From DUAL01 sp964452095 (GTDB taxonomy: Bacteria > Bacteroidota > Bacteroidia > Flavobacteriales > BACL11): DNA of 17,296 nt. The translations under genes and the position numbers were made by a program. The DNA is taken from assembly GCA_964452095.1 (NCBI GenBank), contig CAYVKX010000044.1, positions 1 to 17,296 of the forward strand. The letters are read 5' to 3'. How positions within the stretch are numbered: position 1 is the stretch's first letter; each line of letters begins with the position of its first letter. The notes beneath the pieces were generated by a model that saw nothing but the letters and a program-made list of their open reading frames with translations, had not been told where the DNA came from and made no database searches. Below, in pieces: positions 1 through 7,447 of the stretch.

Positions 1-2425
1 AATCTGGGAAAAACAGAATATTATCTGCCTGTGAAGTGGAAGTTAAAAACTCTAATTTACCACTTCCTTTTATACCATTATTGCTAAGATGGATTTCATC
101 ATAATACTTTGCTTTTCCGCCATATACATCAAAGCCATCAGCAGGAGTATTTCTTCTAAAACCAAGAGAATAATCCTCTTGTAAACGCAAAGTATCATCA
201 AACATTGGGAATATATTTGCTGACTCAAAAGTTCCTGCAAACCACAATCCTTTTCCAGTAAAATTCTCTAAACTATCAATAGTAAATTTCTGCAGATGAA
301 AGGAAACCCTTTCCCTATCATACACCCCATCATAAATGTTTTTTTTATCGTAATAAGCATAAGAATCCTCTTTGCTATGAAAAACAGGAAAACCAGGAAA
401 ACTATCTTTTCTAAGTCCCGATTTATTGGTATGATGATCAATTCGTAAATCGCCAGTCACCCCTTCAATTACGGTTTTTACTCTAGTTAGAATTTCATCT
501 CCATACATATCTCTTTGGATAGGCATTAAAGGAACTGAAAGTTGCAAAGAGTCGATTCTTTTTAAATCTACCCAAAAACTATCATAATGAAAATAAAAAT
601 CTTTTCCGAAAAGATTAAATCGCCCATTTCCTGTAGATATTTGTCCTGAGAAAATAAAATCTCGGTTTTTCTTCACTACAATTCTACCGCCAGTTGGATA
701 CAAATACACTCTCTGAGAATCGGAAAGTGTAACTTCTGGCACTCCCAATATATTCAAATCTTTAGTCGTGATATTTAGTGCAGAATTAATTTGCATTTTC
801 ATTCCGCCACTACCACCAAGCACTTCAGATTTAAAAGCAATTACATCATAATCGCCTTTCCCAGATTTTGCTCTTAAATAATTATGTGTTTTTGGAAGCA
901 CTCTAATTCTTTGTTCGCCATAATCGTAATAAATAAAACCTTTATTTGCCAAATTGGTAAGGTAATGTTGAATTTGCACTAATGGATATTTGGCATATCT
1001 AGCAAAATCTTCAACAAAAATCAACTCCTCCCCTTTGTCTTTTATGTAATTTCTTATCAAAATTAGAGGATGGATTTTATCCATTCCGTGCAGCTGCTGA
1101 TATTTTGCTTCCAAATAATTATTGGTAGATTCGAAATATACGGTAGAAGATGCGGTTCCAGGCAATGAGCCGAAAAGTATCATATCCTCATCAATGTTCC
1201 ATTCCATTTGCTCACAATCTATCGTTACTTGATGGTAAGTATTCACTAACGGACTTTCAGAAATTCCATTTCTCGCCCTAAAAAGCTCTAATTTTCTTGT
1301 AGAATTTTTGTAAGTAAATTTTAACGCAGAATGATAAATAGAATCGGAATCAAAAAATACTTTTACAGCCGACAATTGGGAGGAAATTTGATTTTTTCCA
1401 ATACTAAATCTATTGGCATTAGCAATAATTATTGGCTTATTGTTCCGCTTTAAAATTATTCTCGCCTCTGCATAATCGCCACCATCTGCAATAAATTGTT
1501 TACCCTTTAAAATATAGCCGCCTTTGTAATCTACATCCTTAAAAACCTCTGTAATAACCACATCTTTACCTTTTGATTTAAAATAAGGATAAGAGCGTTT
1601 TTTATCGTATCCGCCAACTTCAATTTTGTGTTTTACACTTCCGACTATTGGTAATTTAAAAGTGTGCTTGTTATAAAACAAAACCGAATCGGCATTGATG
1701 TTTGTGCTTTTGATATTGAGCCGATAATTAGCCAAAATTGCAAAGACAGAATCCTGATGATAACCTACTTTTTGCCAATCAAGATTTCCACCTTCTCCTT
1801 CCCATTTAAAATCTAATGGCCAATATTTTCCTTTTGTTTTATAGATGTAAATAGTACTCCCTTTTGCAAAGCAACTCAAATTCAGATTTTGATGAAAATT
1901 CAGATAAGGATGTCCTAATTCTATTTCAAAAGTATAATCGTTAGACGGGCAATACCATTTAGCAGAACGGCTATCTCTCAAAACACCAGAGGAGATAAAA
2001 TTTTCTGTAAAGACAAAGAAAACCATCAGTCGTTTGGTGGTGGATTCTTGCAACAAACTATCCACAATTGCTAACCAATTATTGAATTTTGGTAGTGCAT
2101 CACTTTGGAAAGCAAATTGATTAATTGCCTTTAAGTAATTAGAAAAGTGAGGGTTTGGCCTAAGGCGTTTCCCCAACATAATATTGGAAATATCAATTAT
2201 TTTTTTTACGCCTTTTGCATCAAATTTCTCTGCTTCAAAATTTTCTTCAAATTGAGAAAAAACATTTTTTAAATCTTTATTTTTTGTAGCAGAAATAAAT
2301 ACATCTAACTCTTGCAAAAAAACCTCTCTCTCCTGAGAAAACTTACTAAGTTTCTTGTCTTTTTTCTGTGCAAAAACAAAACTAAATGAGCATAAGAGAA
2401 GTAAAAAAATTAATCTGTTTTTCAT
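1..2425 (-). CDS. Very large exported protein, Bacteroidota-specific, C-terminus beyond the left edge (partial)
   Basis: An uninterrupted reading frame runs from an ATG at 2425 to the left edge (808 codons seen, no stop). Residues 1-19 form a Sec signal peptide (Lys/Arg start, Leu-rich core, end FVFA before Gln20), so the product is exported to the periplasm or outer membrane. Residues about 20-150 look alpha-helical, and much of the rest looks like beta-rich repeats. Residues 448-517 resemble a winged helix. A later stretch with FSGQISTGNGRF and FLFGKDF-like phrasing (about residues 580-630) recalls large uncharacterised Bacteroidota surface proteins that I know only as hypothetical. No lipobox and no catalytic motif was recognised. 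The start overlaps the prmA stop by 4 nt (ATGA), so translation is probably coupled. A role in envelope assembly is possible, but that is inference only. The gene is certain; the function is unknown. Confidence 0.9.
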   Translation of the reverse strand, partial: MKNRLIFLLLLCSFSFVFAQKKDKKLSKFSQEREVFLQELDVFISATKNKDLKNVFSQFEENFEAEKFDAKGVKKIIDISNIMLGKRLRPNPHFSNYLKAINQFAFQSDALPKFNNWLAIVDSLLQESTTKRLMVFFVFTENFISSGVLRDSRSAKWYCPSNDYTFEIELGHPYLNFHQNLNLSCFAKGSTIYIYKTKGKYWPLDFKWEGEGGNLDWQKVGYHQDSVFAILANYRLNIKSTNINADSVLFYNKHTFKLPIVGSVKHKIEVGGYDKKRSYPYFKSKGKDVVITEVFKDVDYKGGYILKGKQFIADGGDYAEARIILKRNNKPIIIANANRFSIGKNQISSQLSAVKVFFDSDSIYHSALKFTYKNSTRKLELFRARNGISESPLVNTYHQVTIDCEQMEWNIDEDMILFGSLPGTASSTVYFESTNNYLEAKYQQLHGMDKIHPLILIRNYIKDKGEELIFVEDFARYAKYPLVQIQHYLTNLANKGFIYYDYGEQRIRVLPKTHNYLRAKSGKGDYDVIAFKSEVLGGSGGMKMQINSALNITTKDLNILGVPEVTLSDSQRVYLYPTGGRIVVKKNRDFIFSGQISTGNGRFNLFGKDFYFHYDSFWVDLKRIDSLQLSVPLMPIQRDMYGDEILTRVKTVIEGVTGDLRIDHHTNKSGLRKDSFPGFPVFHSKEDSYAYYDKKNIYDGVYDRERVSFHLQKFTIDSLENFTGKGLWFAGTFESANIFPMFDDTLRLQEDYSLGFRRNTPADGFDVYGGKAKYYDEIHLSNNGIKGSGKLEFLTSTSQADNILFFPD

Positions 2426-3249
2426 TTTTTTAAGTGTAATAAAAGCCAATTATCTTTAGCTTGTTTGCTTAATAATTTTAAGGATATTTTTTCTGCCTTA
2501 GCTAAAATTAAATCTTCATCTTCCGTATAAAAACCGCTAAGTAAAATCTCCCCATCATTATTCAAGGCACCAAAGTATTTTGGTAAATCCTCTAAAATTA
2601 TATTTCTATTTATGTTAGCTAGAATAATGTCAAATTTTTTAGCTTTAATCATAGTGACATTTCCCAACTGAAAATAAATTTTAGAGCAATTATTCAAAGT
2701 TTTATTTTCTTTTGCATTCTTATCAGCCCAATTATCAATATCAATTCCTAAAATATTTTTAGCACCTAATTTTTCAGCTAAAATGGACAATGCTCCAGTT
2801 CCACTCCCCATATCCAAAACTGATTTTCCATTAAATTTTAAGTTAAACATTTCATTCATCATTAAAAAAGTAGTGGCGTGATGTCCTGTTCCAAATGACA
2901 TTTTTGGGGTGATAATAATTTCATGCTCTACATCAATCGCATTGTGAAAATCTGCACGAATTACGCACTTATCATTAATCTGAACTGGCTCAAAACTACT
3001 CTCCCAATTAGCATTCCAATTTTGCTGCTTTATCTCCTTAATTTTAAACTCAAAATCTACTCTATTTTCTAAGATATTAAAAGCATTTTTAAACAGCTTT
3101 TCATCAAAATGGTTTTTCTGAATATAAGCTTGTAAACCTGCATCCGTTTCTACATAACTTTCAAAATCAATTTCATTTAATTTTGCAGTAATAATATCAG
3201 CAAAAGGTTCTTTATCAGAAAGGGAAATATCTACTTGAATATAGTTCAT
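2422..3249 (-). CDS. prmA: Ribosomal protein L11 methyltransferase
   Basis: PrmA is a cytoplasmic S-adenosylmethionine-dependent enzyme that trimethylates ribosomal protein L11. The 275 residues match the shorter Bacteroidota form. The N-terminal L11-binding region (about 1-75) is followed by a linker with NWNANWESSFEPV (77-89). The family signature MSFGTGHHATT is at 117-127, SAM-binding motif I DMGSGTGAL at 146-154, the acidic GIDID at 168-172, and the active-site loop LANINRN at 210-216. The ATG start at 3249 shares one base with the tpiA stop (TAATG). The stop overlaps the next gene's start as ATGA. Both overlaps point to one translationally coupled operon. Nothing is unusual in the key motifs. 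Confidence 0.96.
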   Translation of the reverse strand: MNYIQVDISLSDKEPFADIITAKLNEIDFESYVETDAGLQAYIQKNHFDEKLFKNAFNILENRVDFEFKIKEIKQQNWNANWESSFEPVQINDKCVIRADFHNAIDVEHEIIITPKMSFGTGHHATTFLMMNEMFNLKFNGKSVLDMGSGTGALSILAEKLGAKNILGIDIDNWADKNAKENKTLNNCSKIYFQLGNVTMIKAKKFDIILANINRNIILEDLPKYFGALNNDGEILLSGFYTEDEDLILAKAEKISLKLLSKQAKDNWLLLHLKK

Positions 3250-4004
3250 TAAAACGAATTGATTATTGCCAGAAAATCATTTGCATTTAAGGATGCACCA
3301 CCAATCAATCCGCCATCAATATCTTGTTGAGAAAATAGCTCGTTTGCATTGCTTGGCTTACAACTTCCTCCATACAAAATAGAGGTGTTTTCCGCCACCT
3401 CATTTCCATATTTTTCGCTAATAATATTACGAATAAAAGCGTGCATTTCTTGGGCTTGCTTGGTGCTTGCAGTTACGCCAGTTCCTATTGCCCAAATGGG
3501 CTCGTAAGCAATTACAATATCTCTAAACTCTTCAACAGATAAATGAAATAATCCTTCTGATAATTGCTGTTTTATCCAATCAAAATGAATTTCGTTTTCT
3601 CTTTGTTTTAAACTCTCTCCACAACAGAAAATAACTTTTAAATTATTCTCCAAAGCTCGATTTACTTTCTGAGACAAATCAGCATTTGTTTCTTTAAAAT
3701 ATTCTCTTCTTTCTGAATGTCCAATTATTACATAATCTGCTGCACAAGACTCTATCATTTCGGCAGAGACTTCTCCTGTAAAAGCACCCTTTTCTTCTTT
3801 ACTACAATTTTGTGCAGCAACTTTTACACTTTTATGATATTGGCAAATTTTACTCACTTTATACAAATACAAAAATGAGGGTGCAAAAACCACCTCAGTA
3901 TTATTTTCTTTTGGAAGTTGGTTTATAACTTCATCAACAAGACCTAGCCCTGTTCCTCTTGTTAAATTCATTTTCCAGTTTCCTGCTACAATATTTTTTC
4001 TCAT
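3249..4004 (-). CDS. tpiA: Triosephosphate isomerase
   Basis: The enzyme interconverts dihydroxyacetone phosphate and glyceraldehyde 3-phosphate in glycolysis and gluconeogenesis. Its 251 residues are the normal length of the TIM barrel. The substrate and catalytic residues are all visible: Asn9 and Lys11 in GNWKMN, His96 in IGHSERR (94-100), and Glu168 in AYEPIWAIGTG (166-176, including the flexible loop). The phosphate-binding segments YGGSCKP and GLIGGASL lie near the C-terminus. The ATG start at 4004 is 2 nt after the permease stop, and the stop shares a base with the prmA start. The sequence gives every reason to expect an active enzyme. Its position inside an operon of membrane proteins and prmA seems to reflect Bacteroidota gene order rather than a shared pathway. 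Confidence 0.97.
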   Translation of the reverse strand: MRKNIVAGNWKMNLTRGTGLGLVDEVINQLPKENNTEVVFAPSFLYLYKVSKICQYHKSVKVAAQNCSKEEKGAFTGEVSAEMIESCAADYVIIGHSERREYFKETNADLSQKVNRALENNLKVIFCCGESLKQRENEIHFDWIKQQLSEGLFHLSVEEFRDIVIAYEPIWAIGTGVTASTKQAQEMHAFIRNIISEKYGNEVAENTSILYGGSCKPSNANELFSQQDIDGGLIGGASLNANDFLAIINSF

Positions 4005-4006
4005 AA

Positions 4007-5083
4007 TTATATAATTCTAATTCTAGGATCTAATACCCCATAAATAATATCTACCACTATATTTACCACCACAAATATAGTCGCAATAAACAAAACTGCA
4101 CCCATTACAACTGGTAAATCTAGGTTGTTAAGTGCGTCCACAATTTCTTTTCCTATTCCATTCCAAGCAAAAATATATTCCACAAATACAGCACCAGCTA
4201 GCAAAGAGGCAAACCAACCTGAAACTGCAGTAACTACTGGATTAAGAGCGTTTCTTAGCCCGTGTTTGAAAAGTACCACAAATTTACTCAAACCCTTTGC
4301 AATTGCAGTACGCATATAATCCATTTTCATTACTTCCAAAAGGGAGTTTCTTGTGAGTTGTACAATCACTGAAAGCGGTCGAATCCCTAAAGTAATAGCA
4401 GGTAAAATCAAGTTTTTAAGATTGATGAACTCCCCTCTTCCATAATCATCTACTTCATACAAACTTCCAGTCATTGATAACCCTGTAATATCGGAAAGTA
4501 AAAATCCAAAAAACCAAGCAAACAAAATAGCTGAGAAAAAAGATGGGATTGACATACCTAAAACCGAAAGAAATAAAGCTAATTTGTCAAGCAAAGAATC
4601 TTTGTAAACGGCTGAAAGAACACCTAATAAAATACCGATAAATAAAGCAATACAAATGGAAGCTACCGCCAAAACAAAAGTATTTGGGAATGTATCAGAA
4701 ATTACGGATGTTACTGATTTGCCTCTCTTTACAAATGATTCTCTGAGGTAAGGGTACTTAATTACAAAAGCTGAATTTGTGGTCTCTAAAATTGTTTTAA
4801 AATTGTATTTTCCTGAATTCAAATAATGAAAAGCATCCTTATTTTTGCTATGAATAGAAAGTGGCGACAAATCATTGAGGTACAAAAAGTATTGCTCTGA
4901 TATATTTTTATCAAAACCATATTTGTGCTTTAATATAAGTAGTTGCTCAGAATCTTCTCTTTGGTCGAGCATCATTCTGGCAGAATCGCCAGGTAAAACA
5001 TTAAACAAAAAGAAAACCAAAGAAAGCACACCCCAAAGCACCAAAATGCTATAAATAATTTTCTTTATGCAAAAAGCAATCAA
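4007..5083 (-). CDS. OppB/DppB-type ABC transporter permease
   Basis: This is an inner-membrane permease subunit of the oligopeptide/dipeptide/nickel ABC importer class (BPD_transp_1), 358 residues. TM1 is at about 8-30. A long extracytoplasmic segment (about 31-125) follows and carries the IKYPYLRESF stretch that I associate with Bacteroidota members. The permease core with about five membrane helices spans 130-355. The EAA loop that contacts the ATPase is visible as DYMRTAIAKGLSKFVVLFKHGLRNAL-like sequence at 255-280. The start is a TTG at 5083, because no ATG lies near TM1; an ATT directly upstream is the alternative. The gene sits 7 nt after the MauE-like gene and 2 nt before tpiA. No partner permease, ATPase or binding protein is present in the window, so the substrate cannot be told. 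Confidence 0.9.
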   Translation of the reverse strand: MIAFCIKKIIYSILVLWGVLSLVFFLFNVLPGDSARMMLDQREDSEQLLILKHKYGFDKNISEQYFLYLNDLSPLSIHSKNKDAFHYLNSGKYNFKTILETTNSAFVIKYPYLRESFVKRGKSVTSVISDTFPNTFVLAVASICIALFIGILLGVLSAVYKDSLLDKLALFLSVLGMSIPSFFSAILFAWFFGFLLSDITGLSMTGSLYEVDDYGRGEFINLKNLILPAITLGIRPLSVIVQLTRNSLLEVMKMDYMRTAIAKGLSKFVVLFKHGLRNALNPVVTAVSGWFASLLAGAVFVEYIFAWNGIGKEIVDALNNLDLPVVMGAVLFIATIFVVVNIVVDIIYGVLDPRIRII

Positions 5084-5090
5084 AATATAT

Positions 5091-6020
5091 TTATTCTAAT
5101 AATTTTTTCAAATCTTCTTCATTGTAAGCATTCACTCCTGTTCCATCATAAAAACGAATCTGATTTCCGTTATCCAAATAAATAACGGCAGGATTTTCAT
5201 ACTCATATCCTAAAATTTCTAAGTAGGAATTAATCTCATCATCTTCATTATAAAAAGGCAATACTTGATAAGAATACTCTCTGCCTGTAAATGCAAAAAA
5301 TTCAGGTATCTTTTCTGCTTCCGAATCTGAGAAAATAATATGTATTTGAGGGAAATATTCGATTTCTGAGGACATTGCTGTTAATGATTTTGCAGCTTCC
5401 ATGCAATGCTCACAACCAGCATCAAAAAAGCAAAGAATCTTTTTCCCATCACTTATATTTATATCAGACACCACATATTCCGAAAAGCCAGAAACTCTCT
5501 TGTTTTTACCAATCGTTTGCACTGGGATAAAAGCAAACATCAGAAGCAGAATAATTAAGAGCTGAATGGAGAGTTTTGAAAAATTATGCTCTTTATCGTC
5601 CTCAGTATTTTTATACAAAAACCCTAAAATCACTATCGTAATAATGTTTTTAATAAGTGCTTGCAAAGGAGACATTGGAATTAGCTCACCAAAGCATCCA
5701 CAATTTTCGGTATCTCCCAAAAATACTTGATAAGTAAGGTGCAAGGAGAAAACCACAAGCATTAAAATAGTAGAAGGAATAATGATTCTTTTTAAGAAAT
5801 TTTTCTGCAAAATAGCAAATGCAAGAAAAAACTCTACCCCAATAATAAAACGGGAGAAATAAGGGGCAAATCCTTCCGAGAAACCCATAGGAATTAGCTG
5901 TCCTTCCTCAAAAACTTTTGTAATTCCATACATTGGAGTTGGATAGAGTTTTGCAACTGCTGAAAGCAAGAAAAGTGCGGCAATTAGCACTCTTATAATT
6001 AGGGATAAGTTTTTGTTCAT
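5091..6020 (-). CDS. MauE/DoxX-like membrane protein fused to a thioredoxin-like domain (BT_3928-type)
   Basis: The 309-residue protein has two parts. The N-terminal part (about 1-170) has four or five membrane helices and resembles the MauE/DoxX family. A conserved-looking CGCFG motif (107-111) lies just before a helix, and a last helix sits at about 150-168. The C-terminal part (about 175-309) is thioredoxin-like, with a CEHC pair (203-206) after a beta strand (KKILCFFDAG) and a cis-proline-type NPAVIYLDNG at 276-285. Two Cys pairs in a membrane/thioredoxin fusion suggest electron transfer across the membrane for disulfide chemistry, as proposed for MauE, but this is inference. It starts with ATG 4 nt after the DUF1599 gene and ends 7 nt before the permease, so it is co-transcribed with both. 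Confidence 0.87.
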   Translation of the reverse strand: MNKNLSLIIRVLIAALFLLSAVAKLYPTPMYGITKVFEEGQLIPMGFSEGFAPYFSRFIIGVEFFLAFAILQKNFLKRIIIPSTILMLVVFSLHLTYQVFLGDTENCGCFGELIPMSPLQALIKNIITIVILGFLYKNTEDDKEHNFSKLSIQLLIILLLMFAFIPVQTIGKNKRVSGFSEYVVSDINISDGKKILCFFDAGCEHCMEAAKSLTAMSSEIEYFPQIHIIFSDSEAEKIPEFFAFTGREYSYQVLPFYNEDDEINSYLEILGYEYENPAVIYLDNGNQIRFYDGTGVNAYNEEDLKKLLE

Positions 6021-6024
6021 AATT

Positions 6025-6564
6025 TTATTTTTCTAATTTGATTAAAGCAAAAACTGCATAGTTTATCATATCCAAATAATTGGCATCAATTCCTTCTGAA
6101 ATTAATGTTTCCCCTTCATTATTCTCAATTTGTTTTACACGCAAAAGTTTCTGTAAGATAAGATCAGTAAGTGAACTGATTCTCATATCTCGCCAAGCCT
6201 CACCATAATCGTGATTTTTATCTGTCATTAAATATTTTGCCTGATTAGAATACTGAGAAAACAATCCCATAGCGGTAGAAAAAGATAATTCTTCTGGCTG
6301 CTCGGAAATCCCTAAATCTAGTTGTATAAGTCCGATTAAAGAATAATTAATAATACCAATATATTCATTACTAATATCTTCCATTATTTTTTGTGTTCCT
6401 TTTTCATCAATGCTTCTAATCCTTTGTGCTTTGATAAAAATTTGGTCGGTAAGAGAGGAAATTCTAAGTATTCGCCAAGCAGTACCATAATCTTTTAGTT
6501 TTTTGGCGAAAATGTCCTCACAATTTTTTATTATTGACTCGTATTGGGTAATTGTTTTTTCCAT
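6025..6564 (-). CDS. DUF1599 (Nmad1-like) domain protein
   Basis: I recognise this as the DUF1599 family, which is common in Bacteroidota and in some phages and has been discussed as nucleotide-modification associated; its biochemical role is unproven. The 179-residue product is all-alpha and is built of two similar halves. DYGTAWR and RISSLTD at 25-40 recur as DYGEAWR and RISSLTD at 119-134. Each is followed by a helix ending EYIGIINY (67-74) or NYLDMINY (162-169). The acidic and Arg residues in these repeats are the best candidates for a metal or nucleotide site. The chosen start is the ATG at 6564, because a longer frame to 6681 would run into folP on the other strand and adds unrelated residues. 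It is the first gene of the left-hand operon. Confidence 0.86.
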   Translation of the reverse strand: MEKTITQYESIIKNCEDIFAKKLKDYGTAWRILRISSLTDQIFIKAQRIRSIDEKGTQKIMEDISNEYIGIINYSLIGLIQLDLGISEQPEELSFSTAMGLFSQYSNQAKYLMTDKNHDYGEAWRDMRISSLTDLILQKLLRVKQIENNEGETLISEGIDANYLDMINYAVFALIKLEK

Positions 6565-6610
6565 TGCTATTTTAGATGTTCTTATTAAGCCAAAAATACA
6601 TTTTTTAGAA
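6565..6610. promoter_or_regulatory. Divergent promoter region between the DUF1599 operon and folP
   Basis: Only 46 bp separate two divergent start codons, so both promoters must lie here or reach into the coding ends. On the minus strand, TATTTTTG (6591-6598) fits the Bacteroidota -7 consensus TAnnTTTG. A TTTG at 6622-6625 could be its -33 partner, with a rather long spacer of 23 nt. On the plus strand, TATTTTAG (6568-6575) with a TTG at 6544-6546 is a weaker candidate for folP. If correct, each promoter overlaps the other gene's 5' end, so transcription of the two operons could interfere. No operator palindrome was seen. Confidence 0.4.
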
Positions 6611-7447
6611 ATGACTGTTTTCAAATTGAAAGAGAAAATACTTGATTTATCAACATCAAAAGTCATGGGTATTCTCAACATTACTAACGATTCTTTTTAT
6701 GATGGAGGAAAGTATGTTTCTGAAAAAAATATCATTCAAAAAACCAAACAAATGTTAAGTGAAGGAGCATCAATAATTGATATTGGTGCACAATCTTCAA
6801 GACCTGGTGCAAAAGCCATAGATTCTCAACTAGAAAAAGAACGATTAATAAGTACAATCAAGTTATTAAAACACCATTTTGCAGAAATTATTATTTCGGT
6901 GGATACTTATCATGGAGATATTGCAAGAGTTTGCATTGAAAATGGAGCCGATATTATCAATGATATTTCGGCTGGAAATATGGATAACAAAATATTGGAT
7001 GTAGTTGCCGAGCTAGATGTTCCTTATATAATGATGCATATGCAAGGTACTCCAGAAAATATGCAAAAAAATCCGGTTTACAATGATGTATCAAAAGATG
7101 TTTTTTCATTTTTTCAGCAGAGAATAGATGTATTAAAGCAAAAAGGTTTTGGAAAAATAATCATTGATCCTGGCTTTGGATTTGGCAAAACATTAAAGCA
7201 TAATTATGAATTATTAAATAATTTGGAAAGTTTTCAAAAGTTAGGATTTCCGCTTTTAGTGGGGCTCTCCAGAAAATCAATGATACACAAATTACTAGAT
7301 AACAATCCGCAAGAAGCACTAAACGGAACCACAGCCGCAAACATGATGGCTTTACTTGGTGGTGCAAGTATTTTGAGAGTTCATGATGTAAAACAAGCAA
7401 TGGAGTGCATTAAAATTGTTAATTTCGCCAAAAGTTGTAGAAAATGA
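6611..7447 (+). CDS. folP: Dihydropteroate synthase
   Basis: The enzyme condenses p-aminobenzoate with hydroxymethyl-dihydropterin diphosphate in folate synthesis and is the target of sulfonamides. Its 278 residues are the usual length for a TIM-barrel DHPS. The motifs are loop 1 MGILNITNDSFYDGG (19-33), loop 2 DIGAQSSRPGA (57-67), SVDTYH (96-101), NDIS (117-120), the pterin-site DPGFGFGK (186-193), GLSRKS (218-223) and RVHDV (256-260). Loop 1 has Asn where most family members have Pro (TPDSF), and loop 2 has Ser-Ser-Arg-Pro rather than Ser-Thr-Arg-Pro. The ATG at 6611 is chosen because the longer frame from 6503 overlaps DUF1599 and adds 36 non-homologous residues. The stop overlaps the cdaA start by 4 nt (ATGA). 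Confidence 0.95.
   Translation: MTVFKLKEKILDLSTSKVMGILNITNDSFYDGGKYVSEKNIIQKTKQMLSEGASIIDIGAQSSRPGAKAIDSQLEKERLISTIKLLKHHFAEIIISVDTYHGDIARVCIENGADIINDISAGNMDNKILDVVAELDVPYIMMHMQGTPENMQKNPVYNDVSKDVFSFFQQRIDVLKQKGFGKIIIDPGFGFGKTLKHNYELLNNLESFQKLGFPLLVGLSRKSMIHKLLDNNPQEALNGTTAANMMALLGGASILRVHDVKQAMECIKIVNFAKSCRK

Noticed and set aside
6503..6610. N-terminal extension of folP to an ATG at 6503
   Set aside because: It overlaps the first part of the divergent DUF1599 gene, adds 36 residues unlike any DHPS, and the ATG at 6611 gives the normal length.
6565..6681. N-terminal extension of the DUF1599 protein to 6681
   Set aside because: It would lie antisense over the folP start and the promoter region; the ATG at 6564 gives the usual family start and length.
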